Source: Roseococcus sp. SYP-B2431
GTDB taxonomy: Bacteria; Pseudomonadota; Alphaproteobacteria; Acetobacterales; Acetobacteraceae
Direction: 5' to 3'
Length of the DNA stretch: 64,000 nucleotides
Assembly: GCF_004336745.1 (NCBI RefSeq)
Contig: NZ_SJXD01000022.1
Coordinates: 605,823-669,822 of the forward strand
Part shown: positions 7,991 through 16,438 of the stretch, piece after piece
Position numbering within the stretch: position 1 is the stretch's first letter
How the letters are laid out: the number at the start of each line of letters is the position of its first letter
Notes under the pieces: model-generated
What the model was told of the DNA's origin: nothing
The model's input: only the letters and a program-made list of their open reading frames with translations
Database searches by the model: none
Position numbers and translations under genes: made by a program

Positions 7991-8627
7991 CTTTCGATTC
8001 CCCGGCTCAAAACGACTATAGATGCCATCACTCGAACCACAAAGGGTGAATGAGTGAGGGGATGCTAGATAGGCCTTGACCGGCGCGATCGAACAACCGC
8101 ACTGTCCTGAGCATGACGGTGGCTGCGGAATCGGCGGAACAGCCCGGGGTGGTCAATACCCCGGGCCGCCGTGAAGTGGATCATCATGCCGATTTCCCGG
8201 CGTGCGTCTCCCCGGAAGGGAGCCGGATCAACCCCGAGCGGTTGGATTCTGGCCCGCCCGAATGCGGAGGTCAAGGGAATAGCAACCGCATAAAGGCATA
8301 TGCATATGCACACTATCCCCCTACCCTCTCCCCTCCCTCTCGTGCAAGTCCGCGCATATGAGCGCACGCGCCTCGGGCATCTTGAATACGTCATCAAACA
8401 CGTGCGCAGCTGGCCCGGGAGCGGTCGCCGCTATCGCGGGGTGCCGCTCACGGCCGGTGATCCGACTCTGTTCTGACTGGAGTGGTTGGGCGGCGGCAAG
8501 ACCGTCGCCCATCTGTTCGGCGTTTCAGGTGCAGCTATAACTACACCGCATCCCCCAGCGATCGCTTGGTTCGACAATACCCCGTCACAGGGTGTTGGCC
8601 GTCACAACGAGGGGGGTTGTGGCATCC
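7991..8627. other. Non-coding stretch inside the tRNA-splitting insertion
   Basis: No convincing gene is seen in 637 bp. It holds a perfect 9-bp stem, GCCCGGGGT (8142-8150) with ACCCCGGGC (8158-8166) around a 7-nt loop, a 14-bp palindrome GCATATGCATATGC (8296-8309), and CACAAC/GTTGTG (8603-8608, 8616-8621) just before the tRNA. The palindrome could be an operator and the first stem a terminator. An 82-codon frame at 8113-8361 lacks any recognisable domain and is not called. Confidence 0.5.
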
Positions 8628-8714
8628 GCCCGGATGGCGAAATGGTAGACGCAAGGGTCTTAAAAACCCTGACCTTTCAAGGGTATGCGGGTTCGAGTCC
8701 CGCTCCGGGCACCA
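8628..8714 (+). tRNA. tRNA-Leu (anticodon UAA), CCA encoded
   Basis: Acceptor GCCCGGA (8628-8634) pairs with TCCGGGC (8704-8710), the discriminator is A, and CCA is encoded (8712-8714). The D-stem is GCG/CGC around AAATGGTAGA. The anticodon arm is GGGT-CTTAAAA-ACCC, with anticodon TAA. A long variable arm and the T-arm GCGGG-TTCGAGT-CCCGC follow, as expected for a class II tRNA. The 87-nt length fits. It lies within the insertion that disrupts another tRNA-Leu of the same anticodon, so it probably supplies the lost function. Confidence 0.95.
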
Positions 8715-8731
8715 TGTATTGTGACGATGAA

Positions 8732-8792
8732 AAGGGACTTAAAATCCCTCGGCCGCAAGGCCGTGCGGGTTCGAGCCCCGCCGCCCGTACCA
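8732..8792 (+). pseudogene. 3' half of the split tRNA-Leu gene
   Basis: AAGGGACTTAAAATCCC (anticodon arm, anticodon TAA) is followed by a variable arm (CTCGGCCGCAAGGCCG), T-arm GCGGG-TTCGAGC-CCCGC, acceptor strand CGCCCGT (8782-8788), discriminator A and CCA (8790-8792). The bases before it, TGTGACGATGA, show no D-arm or 5' acceptor. The acceptor strand pairs over 7 bp (one G:T) with the 5' fragment at 7040. Confidence 0.75.
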
Positions 8793-8824
8793 GATTTCGC
8801 CGCCCGATCGGCGTAGAAGGCGTC

Positions 8825-9547
8825 ATGACCCTCTCCTTCTCCGAGGAGGAGCAGGCCGGCTGGCTGGCGGGCCGGCTCTCCGCCCGGCCGGCGCCGCCGG
8901 TCGCGCCGCCGCTGCCGCCCGGGCCGGGGCGCCCGCTCGGCGCGGGCGAGGACCGGCCCGTGCTGCACGTGCCGGCGGATCTGCCCGGGGGCGGCATCCC
9001 GCTGATCGTGATGCTGCACGGCGCCACCTCGAATCCCACCCGCGCGCTGGGGCGTCTCGGCGAGGAGCCGGACCGCCGGAAATGCCTCGTCCTCGCCACC
9101 AAGTCCCGCGGTTCCAGCTGGGACATCCTCGAGGGCGGCTATGGCTTCGACGTCGCGATGCTGGATTATGCGCTGACGGCGACCTTCCGCCGCTTCCCCA
9201 TCGATCCCCGCCGCATCGCCATCGCCGGCTTTTCGGACGGGGCCTCCTATGCGCTGTCGCTCGGCGTGGCGAATGGCGACCTCTTCACCCATGCCATGGG
9301 CTTCTCGCCTGGCTTCGTGGTGCCCGGCCCGCGCCGCGGCCGGCCTTCCCTCTTCGTCTCGCACGGGCGCGAGGATGCGATCCTGCCCATCGACCGCTGC
9401 GGCCGCCCCGTCGCCGCCCGTCTGCGCGAGGAGGGCTATGCGGTGCGCTACCTGGAATTCGAGGGCGGCCACGTCCTGCCGCCGGAGATGGTCGCCGCGG
9501 CAATGGACGATTTCGAGGCAAACGCCCAGGACTCCGGCGGCGCCTGA
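8825..9547 (+). CDS. Alpha/beta hydrolase (phospholipase/carboxylesterase-like)
   Basis: A 240-residue serine hydrolase. IPLIVMLHGATSNP forms the oxyanion-hole strand, GFSDGASYA is the nucleophile elbow (GxSxG), SHGREDAILPI carries the acid, and EFEGGHVLPPE carries the histidine. It resembles the YpfH/esterase D-like carboxylesterases. No signal peptide is seen, so it is probably cytoplasmic. The ATG at 8825 lies just beyond the split tRNA. An upstream extension of the same open frame would run back through the tRNA genes and is therefore rejected. Substrate unknown. Confidence 0.85.
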   Translation: MTLSFSEEEQAGWLAGRLSARPAPPVAPPLPPGPGRPLGAGEDRPVLHVPADLPGGGIPLIVMLHGATSNPTRALGRLGEEPDRRKCLVLATKSRGSSWDILEGGYGFDVAMLDYALTATFRRFPIDPRRIAIAGFSDGASYALSLGVANGDLFTHAMGFSPGFVVPGPRRGRPSLFVSHGREDAILPIDRCGRPVAARLREEGYAVRYLEFEGGHVLPPEMVAAAMDDFEANAQDSGGA

Positions 9548-9645
9548 CCTCATCCCCGGCGAATTGCCGGTCTTCCGGCCGCATTTCGCTTGCATGCGGG
9601 ACTTCCGGACGGACAGGCTCGCGCGGACAGGGAAAGGACCTCCGC

Positions 9646-11277
9646 ATGCGCCTTGCCGCCATGGCCGTCTTTGCCGCCGCCCTCGCCCTTCCTGCCGCCC
9701 CTGGTCCCGCCGGCCTTCGCGCCGCCCGGGCCGCCGATCTGAACCTCGCCGTCGGCGGCGCCTTCTCGGCGATGGACCCGCATTACCACGACCTCTCGCC
9801 CAACCACGCGCTGACCCAGCACATCTTCGAGCAGCTGGTGATGACGGATTCGCGGATGCGGCCGATCCCCGGCCTCGCCCTTTCCTGGGAGGCGCTGAAC
9901 GACAATCTCTGGGAAGTGAGGCTGCGCCGGGGCGTCATCTGGCACGACGGATCGCCCTTCACGGCCGATGACGTGGTCTTCACCTATTCGCGCATTCCCC
10001 ACGTGATCAACAGCCCGACCTCGCTGGCGCGCTACACCCAGGTGGTGAGCCGCATCGAGGTGATCGACGACCACACGATCCGCCTTCACACCCCGACGCC
10101 CGTGCCGCTGATGCCGATGATGCTGGGCGCCTTCACCATCATCTCGCGCAGGCACGGCACCGGCGCGCTGACCAGCGACTACAATTCCGGCCGCGCCGCG
10201 ATCGGCACCGGCCCCTACCGCTTCGTCAGCTACGCGCCGGGGGACCGTGCCGTCTTCGCGCGCCATCCCGGCTGGTGGGGCCCGACCCAGGCCTGGGACC
10301 GCGTGACCTACCGGATGATCCCGAATGACAGCGCCCGCGTGGCCGCGCTGCGCGCCGGCGACGTGGACGCGATCGACGCCGTGCCCACGCGCGACGTCGC
10401 CGCGCTGCGCCGCAGCGGCAACCTGCGCATCGTCGAGAAGCCGGGCCTGCGCCTCATCTACCTCTATGTCGACGTGAACCGGCCGGTCACGCCCTTCGTC
10501 ACCGATCATAACGGCCGCGCGATGACGGTGAACCCGCTGGCCGACGTGCGGGTGCGCCGGGCGCTCTCCATCGCGATCAACCGGCCGGGCATGGCGCGCC
10601 AGCTCATGGAGGGCTTCGCCGTGCCCACCGGCCAGCTCATGCCCGAGGGCGCGCTGGGCTACGATCCCACCATTCCCGTTCCCGCCCATGACGTGGAGGG
10701 CGCGCGCCGCCTGTTGGCCGAGGCCGGCTATCCGCAGGGCTTCCGCATCACGCTGAACGGCCCGAACGACCGCTACGTGAACGACGCCGAGATCGTGCAG
10801 GCCATCGCGCAGTTCTGGACGCGCATCGGCGTGCGCACCGAGGTCGCCACCATGCCGGCCAGCATGTTCTTCAGCCGCGGCCTGCGCGACGAGTATTCGG
10901 TGAGCCTGACCGGCTGGTCCTCCTCAACCGGCGAGGCCGACACCTCGCTGACGGCGATGTCCGCCACGCCCGATCCGCCGCGCGGCCGCGGCTCGGCGCT
11001 GCGGCCCTCGCACTACACCAACCCGGCGGTGGATGCGCTCATCGACCGGGCGCTCGCCACCATCGACACGCGCCAGCGCGAGGCGCTCTACCAGCAGGCC
11101 ATCCGGGATTCCATCCAGCGCGACATCGCGGTGATCCCGCTGCACCACCAGGTGAACATCTGGGCGACCAAACCGGCCCTCACCTATTCGCCGCGCATGC
11201 AGGAGCTCACGCGGGCGATGGAGTTCTCGCCCGTGACCGGTGCGGTCGCCGGTGCCGGCGGCCCCGCGCGGAACTGA
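9646..11277 (+). CDS. ABC transporter solute-binding protein, family 5 (peptide/nickel/glutathione type)
   Basis: A 543-residue periplasmic binding protein with a Sec signal peptide (MRLAAMAVFAAALALPAAPG, cleavage near ARAADL). It has the family-5 landmarks LALSWEALNDNLWEVRLRRG, VIWHDGSPFTADDVVFTY, GTGPYRFVSY and DVRVRRALSIAINR. GGAAAGGA precedes the ATG at 9646. It converges on the DppC-type permease gene with only 13 bp between stops. A second family-5 receptor heads the permease operon. The ligand cannot be read; oligopeptides, glutathione or opines are usual in this family. Confidence 0.93.
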   Translation: MRLAAMAVFAAALALPAAPGPAGLRAARAADLNLAVGGAFSAMDPHYHDLSPNHALTQHIFEQLVMTDSRMRPIPGLALSWEALNDNLWEVRLRRGVIWHDGSPFTADDVVFTYSRIPHVINSPTSLARYTQVVSRIEVIDDHTIRLHTPTPVPLMPMMLGAFTIISRRHGTGALTSDYNSGRAAIGTGPYRFVSYAPGDRAVFARHPGWWGPTQAWDRVTYRMIPNDSARVAALRAGDVDAIDAVPTRDVAALRRSGNLRIVEKPGLRLIYLYVDVNRPVTPFVTDHNGRAMTVNPLADVRVRRALSIAINRPGMARQLMEGFAVPTGQLMPEGALGYDPTIPVPAHDVEGARRLLAEAGYPQGFRITLNGPNDRYVNDAEIVQAIAQFWTRIGVRTEVATMPASMFFSRGLRDEYSVSLTGWSSSTGEADTSLTAMSATPDPPRGRGSALRPSHYTNPAVDALIDRALATIDTRQREALYQQAIRDSIQRDIAVIPLHHQVNIWATKPALTYSPRMQELTRAMEFSPVTGAVAGAGGPARN

Positions 11278-11290
11278 CACGGGAAGGGCG

Positions 11291-12196
11291 TCAGCCCTTC
11301 ACGTCCATCGCCTGGCGCAGCCCGTCGCTGACGAGGTTGAAGCAGATCGAGGTGACGAAGATGCAGACGCCGGGCAGCACCGCCACCCAGGGCTGCACAT
11401 AGATCGCGGTCCGCAGCGTGTTCAGCATCAGCCCCCATTCCGGCTCCGGCGGCCGGGTGCCGAGGCCGAGGAAGGAGAGGCCCGAGGCCAGGATCATGCA
11501 GACGCTGATGAGCGAGGTCGAATAGACGAAGATCGGCCCGAGCACGTTCCCCAGCACATGCACCCGCACGATGGTGAAGGCCGAGGCGCCGGAGGCGCGC
11601 GCCGCATCCACGAAGTCGAGGTTGCGGACGCCGGTCGTCACGGATTCGGCGACCCGGATGATCGGCGGCACGAAGACCAGCGTGAGCGCCAGGATGGCGT
11701 TCATGATGCCCGCCCCCAGCGCCCCCGAGATCGCCACCGCCAGCAGCACGGAGGGAAAGGCGTAGAAGACGTCGGTCACGCGCATGATCAGCATGTTCAG
11801 CCGTCCGCCCGCGAAGCCCGCCAGCACGCCCAGCGTGGTGCCGGCCAAGAAGGCCAGCGCCACGGGAACGATCCCCATGAACCAGGAGAGACGCCCGCCA
11901 TAGATCAGCCGCGTCAGCATGTCCCGCCCCAGCTCGTCCGTGCCGAGCGGGTAGTTGGGCGTGCCCATCGGCCGCAGCCGGCGCATCATGCTGCCCTGAT
12001 AGGGATCATGCGGCACGATCCAGGGCGCGGCGAGGATGACGAAGAGCATCGCCAGCAGCACGCAGGCGCAGGCGATCGCGACCGGGTCGCGCCGCAGCCG
12101 CTTCCACACCCCGGCCCAATAGCCCTGCGACTTCGCGACGGCCTGCCTGGCCTGGACGGCGAGTTCCGCGCTCGCGGCGGTGGTGGTGGTGCTCAT
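11291..12196 (-). CDS. ABC transporter permease, DppC/GsiD type
   Basis: An inner-membrane subunit of 301 residues with the N-terminal OppC/DppC segment (VWKRLRRDPVAIACACVLL), YPLGTDELGRDMLTRLIYGGRLS typical of the family, and the EAA loop VDAARASGASAFTIVRVHVLGN. The C-terminus NLVSDGLRQAMDV is the usual NxxGDxLRDxLDP-like end. It lies 46 bp after the DppB gene in the same operon. No cognate ATPase genes (DppD/DppF) are found in the window. Confidence 0.94.
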   Translation of the reverse strand: MSTTTTAASAELAVQARQAVAKSQGYWAGVWKRLRRDPVAIACACVLLAMLFVILAAPWIVPHDPYQGSMMRRLRPMGTPNYPLGTDELGRDMLTRLIYGGRLSWFMGIVPVALAFLAGTTLGVLAGFAGGRLNMLIMRVTDVFYAFPSVLLAVAISGALGAGIMNAILALTLVFVPPIIRVAESVTTGVRNLDFVDAARASGASAFTIVRVHVLGNVLGPIFVYSTSLISVCMILASGLSFLGLGTRPPEPEWGLMLNTLRTAIYVQPWVAVLPGVCIFVTSICFNLVSDGLRQAMDVKG

Positions 12197-12242
12197 GCGC
12201 GTTTGATCCGTCGCGCCGGAGGCGCGCTGAGGTGGGCGCGGA

Positions 12243-13196
12243 TCATGCCCTTTTGATCCGCGGATCCAGTGTCGTCTGGATGAGGTCCACGACGAGGTTC
12301 AGCCCCACGAAGAACATCGCCAGCACCAGGATGGTTCCCTGGAGCACCGGCAGGTCGCGCTGGAAGATCGCGCTGTTCAGCAGCAGCCCCGTCCCCGGCC
12401 AGGAGAACACCGTCTCCACCAGGATCGAGCCGCCCATCAGATAGCCCAGCTGCAGGCCGATCACCGCCAGCGCGTTGGGCGCGGCGTTCTTCACGACATG
12501 GAGGAAGATGTTCCACGAGGTCAGCCCCTTGCCACGCAGCGCCGTCACGAACTCCTGGTTCATGATCTCGGCCACGATGCCGCGCACCGTCCGCGTCACG
12601 ATGCCCATGGGGATCACCGAGAGCGTCACCGCCGGCAGGACCAGGTGCTGGATGTGCTCCCAGTTCCAGACCCAGTCGGAGCTTCCGCCCGGCCCCGCGC
12701 CCATGGCCGGCAGCCAGTTCAGCTGCACCGAGAAGATGACGACCAGCACCATGCCGAGCCAGTAATGCGGCACCGAGACGCCGGCGACGGCCACCGTCAC
12801 CGCCGCGCGGTCCAGCAGGCTTCCCCGGAAGGTTCCCGCCAGCCCGCCCAGGATGCAGCCCAGGACGAAGCCGAGCATCGAGGCCGCGGCCGCCAGCATC
12901 AGCGTGTTGCCGATGGCCGAATGCAGGTCGCTCCACACCGGCCGGCCCGTCGCCAGCGAGCGCCCGAGGTCGCCCTGCACCACCTTCCACAGCCAGATGC
13001 CGAACTGTACGGGCAGCGGCTTGTCCAGCCCGTAATCCTTGCGGACCTGCTCCACCACATCCTGCGGCGCGTCGGGCGGGACGATCGCGTTGATCGGATC
13101 GCCCGGCGCGATCTGGACGAGCATGAAGCACACGAAGCCCACCGCCAGGGCGATCGGCACCGCATAGAGCAGGCGACGCAACAGGTAGAAGAACAT
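12243..13196 (-). CDS. ABC transporter permease, DppB/GsiC type
   Basis: A 317-residue permease starting FFYLLRRLLYAVPIALAVGF, the DppB/OppB N-terminal helix. APGDP follows in the periplasmic segment, then DKPLPVQFGIWLWKVVQGDLGRS, and the EAA loop EFVTALRGKGLTSWNIFLHVVKNA. It ends in VDLIQTTLDPRIK, matching the family. It follows the solute-binding gene by 74 bp, and the SBP-DppB-DppC order is the standard operon layout. It likely forms the channel with the DppC partner. Confidence 0.94.
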   Translation of the reverse strand: MFFYLLRRLLYAVPIALAVGFVCFMLVQIAPGDPINAIVPPDAPQDVVEQVRKDYGLDKPLPVQFGIWLWKVVQGDLGRSLATGRPVWSDLHSAIGNTLMLAAAASMLGFVLGCILGGLAGTFRGSLLDRAAVTVAVAGVSVPHYWLGMVLVVIFSVQLNWLPAMGAGPGGSSDWVWNWEHIQHLVLPAVTLSVIPMGIVTRTVRGIVAEIMNQEFVTALRGKGLTSWNIFLHVVKNAAPNALAVIGLQLGYLMGGSILVETVFSWPGTGLLLNSAIFQRDLPVLQGTILVLAMFFVGLNLVVDLIQTTLDPRIKRA

Positions 13197-13270
13197 CGCC
13201 TAGCCCCCCGTGCGCGGGGCTCTCGCGCCCCGGCCCATCGTTTCGCGATGTCCTTTCATGCCTCGGTTCC

Positions 13271-14884
13271 TTACTGAATGCTCGGCAGGCGCAGGTCCAC
13301 GAACCAGCTCTGCGGCTGGACATGGCCGCGCACCCGGGGGCTCATGGCGCGCGGTCCGACGTCATGCGCGATCCAGATGAACAGCGCCTCGTCCACGCCG
13401 GCCGCATGCAGCCGCGCGAGCGCCGCGTCGCGCTCCGCCGGCGCGAAGGAGTTGCGCGCGGCGGCCACCAGCTCGTCGAAGCGCGGGCTGTTGAACATGC
13501 CCCAATTGTTGCTCGTGGGTGCGGCCATCTTGCTGTCCCAGAAGCGGACCATGGCGAAGAAGGGATCCATCGCCGCGAAGGAGACGTTGATGGCATGCGC
13601 GCCGCGCGCCGAGGCATGGCCGCAGCCATTGCGCCAATTGGTGAAGAGCGCGTTCCACTCGATCACGTCGAACTCGATGTTGATGCCGACTTCGCGCAGA
13701 TCCTGCTGCAGGAACTCGTTCATCGAGAGCGGCTGCATCTGGCCCGAGCCCGAGGCGCTGATCTGCACCCGCAGGGTCAACGGCCGCTGCGGCCCATAGC
13801 CGGCTTCGGCCAGCAGGCGCCGCGCCTCGGCCTTGTCGGTGCGGATGTTGAAGGAGGGATTGCCCCACCAGGGATGTCCCGGCGGCACCGTGCCCACGGC
13901 CGGCTGCATCATGCCGCCCAGCAGCGTGCGCAGCCCGTCACGGTCGATCGCGAGGTTCACCGCGCGGCGGACCCGCACGTCGCTGAGCGGCGAGGAGGGC
14001 AGGAAGCAAGGCTGCCAGGGCCAGACATGCGGCTGCGGGTTCGAGGCGATCTGCATGCCGCGCTGGCGCAGCTGCGGCACCGCGTCCGGCGAGGGCGCCT
14101 CGATCCAGTCCACCTGGCCCGAGAGCAGCGCGGCCGTGCGCGCATTGGCCTCGGGGATCGGCAGCAGCACCACCCGCTCCAGCTTCGCCTTGGTGCCCCA
14201 GTAGTTGTCGTTGCGCGTCATCTCCGCCCGCTCACGCGGGACGAAGCGCGTGAGCCGGAAGGGCCCGGTGCCGCTGGGCTGCGCGGCGAAGGCGTTCCAT
14301 GTCGCCTCGGCCGTCGGGTGGCGTGCGCGCAGCGCCTCCCAATGCGTGGGGCTCGCCATGAAGAGGTTGGTGAGATTGATGGGCAGCAGGCTGTCCGGCT
14401 CGCTCGTGATGAGCGCGACGGTCATGTCGTCCACCTTCTCGGCGCGGCGTAGCGTGGGCATGCGGCTCGCGGTCAGGCCCACCTGGCGCGGGTCGAAGTG
14501 CGGCGCCTCGCGGTCCAGCACCTTGCGCACGTTCCAGACCACGGCATCGGCGTTGAAGGGGCTGCCGTCATGGAAGGTGACGCCGGGGCGCAGGCGGAAC
14601 ACCCAGCGCGTGCGGTCGTTCGCGTCCACCGCCCATTCGGTGGCGAGCCCCGCGATGACGACCGAGGCGCGCTCGGCGCTCGAGAGGTCCCAGGCGGTCA
14701 GGCCGTCATAGAGCGGGATGCCGGTGAAGCGGTTGCCCTCGAAGCCCTGGTCGGGCTGGCCGTGGGTCAGCGGGATGTCGGCCGCCGTCATGCCGATCCG
14801 CAGCGTGCCCTGCGCCTGGGCGGGCGCGGCAAGCGCGAGGCCTGCTGGCAGCAGCGCTGCGAGAAGAAGGTGGCGCAGACGCAT
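13271..14884 (-). CDS. ABC transporter solute-binding protein, family 5, heading the permease operon
   Basis: A 537-residue periplasmic binding protein. The signal peptide MRLRHLLLAALLPAGLALAA ends at APAQAQ. Core motifs are WVFRLRPGVTFHDGSPFNAD, GTGPFRLTRFVPRE and SDVRVRRAVNLAIDRDG. The ATG at 14884 is preferred; an ATG at 14896 would add four residues. It is the first gene of the SBP-permease-permease unit. It differs clearly from the receptor at 9646, so the permease pair may be served by two receptors. Confidence 0.93.
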   Translation of the reverse strand: MRLRHLLLAALLPAGLALAAPAQAQGTLRIGMTAADIPLTHGQPDQGFEGNRFTGIPLYDGLTAWDLSSAERASVVIAGLATEWAVDANDRTRWVFRLRPGVTFHDGSPFNADAVVWNVRKVLDREAPHFDPRQVGLTASRMPTLRRAEKVDDMTVALITSEPDSLLPINLTNLFMASPTHWEALRARHPTAEATWNAFAAQPSGTGPFRLTRFVPRERAEMTRNDNYWGTKAKLERVVLLPIPEANARTAALLSGQVDWIEAPSPDAVPQLRQRGMQIASNPQPHVWPWQPCFLPSSPLSDVRVRRAVNLAIDRDGLRTLLGGMMQPAVGTVPPGHPWWGNPSFNIRTDKAEARRLLAEAGYGPQRPLTLRVQISASGSGQMQPLSMNEFLQQDLREVGINIEFDVIEWNALFTNWRNGCGHASARGAHAINVSFAAMDPFFAMVRFWDSKMAAPTSNNWGMFNSPRFDELVAAARNSFAPAERDAALARLHAAGVDEALFIWIAHDVGPRAMSPRVRGHVQPQSWFVDLRLPSIQ

Positions 14885-15016
14885 GTTGTCTCCCATCGCG
14901 TTTCTTGCAGGGATCTATCTAGCGCCCTGGGGACCTGGCGGGGCAAGCAGCATGAAGGCCGGTTTAGCGGACAGCCCTCTTGCCTTTGCCCAAGCCTGGG
15001 GCAGAACTGCCTGCCG

Positions 15017-15736
15017 ATGAAGCTCCTCCTCCTCAACGGCAACACCGACCCCGCGATCACCGAAAGGCTCGCGGCCGCGGCGCGTGGGATGTGCGGCCAC
15101 GAGATCGTCCCGGCCACCGCCCGCTTCGGCGCGCGCTACATCGCCACGCGCGCGGCCTCGGCCATCGCGGCGCATGCGGTGCTGGACCTGCTGGCCGAGC
15201 GCGTCGGCGCCGACAACCCGGAGGGCTTCGGCGCCGCCATCATCGCCTGCTTCGGCGACCCTGGGCTCGACGCCGCGCGCGAGATGCTGCCCATCCCCGT
15301 CCTCGGCCTGGCCGACGCCTCCATCCCCGCGGCCCTGCGCCTCGGCGCGCGCGTGGCGCTGCTGACGGGCGGGACGGCCTGGGTGCCCATGCTCCGGGAA
15401 TTCGCGTTGCTGCGCGGGTATGCGGCCGACCAGGTGCGCGTCGCCGCCGTCGCGCCCACCGGCGACATGATCGCCCGAGAGCCCGACCGCGCGCTGGACC
15501 TGCTGGCCGAGGCGGCGGAGGAGCAGGCCGCGGCCGGGGCGGATGCGGTGGTGCTCGGCGGGGCGGGGCTGGTGGGCCTTGCGGACCGGCTGCGATCGCG
15601 CGTGAGCGTGCCGGTGCTGGACTGCCTGCGGGTGACCCTCGAATCCGCCCAGGACGCACGGCCCGGCACCACGCCGATGCAGCCGGCGCCGAGCGTGGGA
15701 CTGAGCGACGCGCTCGCGCGCGCCCTGGAGGGCTGA
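15017..15736 (+). CDS. Asp/Glu/hydantoin racemase-family protein
   Basis: A 239-residue protein starting MKLLLLNGNTDPAITERL, typical of hydantoin/allantoin racemases. The first catalytic Cys region is AAIIACFGDPGLDAARE, and the second appears as VPVLDCLRVTLESA; VVLGGAGLVGLAD precedes the latter. The two cysteines act as acid/base in this family. It is divergent from the family-5 receptor operon, with about 130 bp between the starts, so it may act on the imported compound. That link is inferred. Confidence 0.85.
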   Translation: MKLLLLNGNTDPAITERLAAAARGMCGHEIVPATARFGARYIATRAASAIAAHAVLDLLAERVGADNPEGFGAAIIACFGDPGLDAAREMLPIPVLGLADASIPAALRLGARVALLTGGTAWVPMLREFALLRGYAADQVRVAAVAPTGDMIAREPDRALDLLAEAAEEQAAAGADAVVLGGAGLVGLADRLRSRVSVPVLDCLRVTLESAQDARPGTTPMQPAPSVGLSDALARALEG

Positions 15737-15749
15737 GACGGGTCACGGA

Positions 15750-16331
15750 TCACGGCCAGCAGGCCTTCAGCGCCCGCGGGATGTATCGGCGCCCGGCGAC
15801 GACGCCGATGCAGCGCCGCATGGCGCGGAGCCAGGCGATGGCGCGCGCCTTCGGCTGGTCCCGCAGGGTGGGAAGGCGCCTCCACTGCAGGTCGAAGAGG
15901 ATTTCGGACAAATCCGGATCGGGGCACATCCAGGGCGGGGCCGGCAGGGCGCGCTTGAGGTTCAGGCGGCGGGCGAGAAGGATGATGCGCAGGCCGCGGA
16001 GGCGGATGGCGCGGCGGGCGGCGCGGCAGATGGGGCCGAGGAGGCGGCGGAGCGGGTGCGATTCCGGCACCGCGGCGAGGGCGAGCAGGATGCGCTCCCA
16101 GAAGCCCTCATGGGCGAGGCGGCGGAAGTAGCGGGAGATGGTGTCGGGCTTGCCGTAGGTCTCGGGGAGGTCGCGCCAGGGGCCGTCGGTGGCGGCGAGG
16201 CGGAAGATGGCGTCGAAGCGGGCGCGGTGGTCGCAGGGGCGGCCGCGGTGGCAGCGGAGGACGAAGGGGCCCAGGGCCTCCCATTCGGCATCGGAGAGGG
16301 GGGCGTGGGGGATGCGGAGGGGAGAGGCCAT
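15750..16331 (-). CDS. Orphan transposase-N-terminal-domain protein (DUF4096-like)
   Basis: A 193-residue protein. Residues 8-75 (PLSDAEWEALGPFV, GRPCDHRARFDAIFRLA, GPWRDLPETYG, FRRLAHEGFWERIL) match the helix-turn-helix N-terminal domain of IS5/IS4-family transposases. The rest, rich in Arg/Leu (AARRAIRLRGLRIILLARRL), has no DDE catalytic residues. No terminal inverted repeats could be defined around it. It is either a degenerate transposase or a domesticated DNA-binding protein. The ATG at 16331 starts the domain. Confidence 0.6.
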   Translation of the reverse strand: MASPLRIPHAPLSDAEWEALGPFVLRCHRGRPCDHRARFDAIFRLAATDGPWRDLPETYGKPDTISRYFRRLAHEGFWERILLALAAVPESHPLRRLLGPICRAARRAIRLRGLRIILLARRLNLKRALPAPPWMCPDPDLSEILFDLQWRRLPTLRDQPKARAIAWLRAMRRCIGVVAGRRYIPRALKACWP

Positions 16332-16383
16332 CTCCTGAGAATAGGAAAAAAGTCTGGAACAAAGCAAGAAAATTCAGGGAAGA

Positions 16384-16427
16384 GCGGGGCCTCGCCCCGC
16401 ACCCCGCCCGGGGCCGAAAGGCCCCGG
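16384..16427 (-). terminator. Two strong hairpins after the 2-hydroxyacid dehydrogenase gene
   Basis: CCGGGGCC-GAAA-GGCCCCGG (16408-16427) has a GNRA tetraloop, and GCGGGGC-CTC-GCCCCGC (16384-16400) follows it in the direction of the minus strand. T-rich DNA lies beyond (the complement of 16343-16380). The placement 12 bp after the stop codon supports an intrinsic terminator. Confidence 0.65.
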
Positions 16428-16438
16428 ACCCCAAGACT

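Larger units (their letters stand above)
7073..8739. mobile_element. Putative integrated element splitting a tRNA-Leu gene
   Basis: About 1.67 kb separates the two halves of one tRNA-Leu gene. Each junction carries AAGGGACT followed by (T)AAAAT (7065-7077 and 8732-8745), which would be the att-like core in the anticodon arm. The interior is less GC-rich than its surroundings, especially 7100-7990. It encodes one hypothetical coiled-coil protein and, near its right end, a complete tRNA-Leu(UAA). No integrase or recombinase is visible, so this would be a remnant or a satellite mobilised in trans. A short repeat GGAAGCGTCC occurs twice near the left end (about 7120 and 7174). Confidence 0.55.

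Noticed and set aside
8113..8361. 82-codon ORF in the tRNA-splitting insertion
   Set aside because: No domain or good ribosome site, and it crosses a palindrome and a hairpin; looks like chance.
11291..13323. 376-codon minus frame at 12193-13323
   Set aside because: It is a shifted frame of the dppB gene; the in-frame protein has the permease motifs.
15750..16331. Complete insertion sequence
   Set aside because: No DDE residues and no terminal inverted or target repeats could be seen around the gene.
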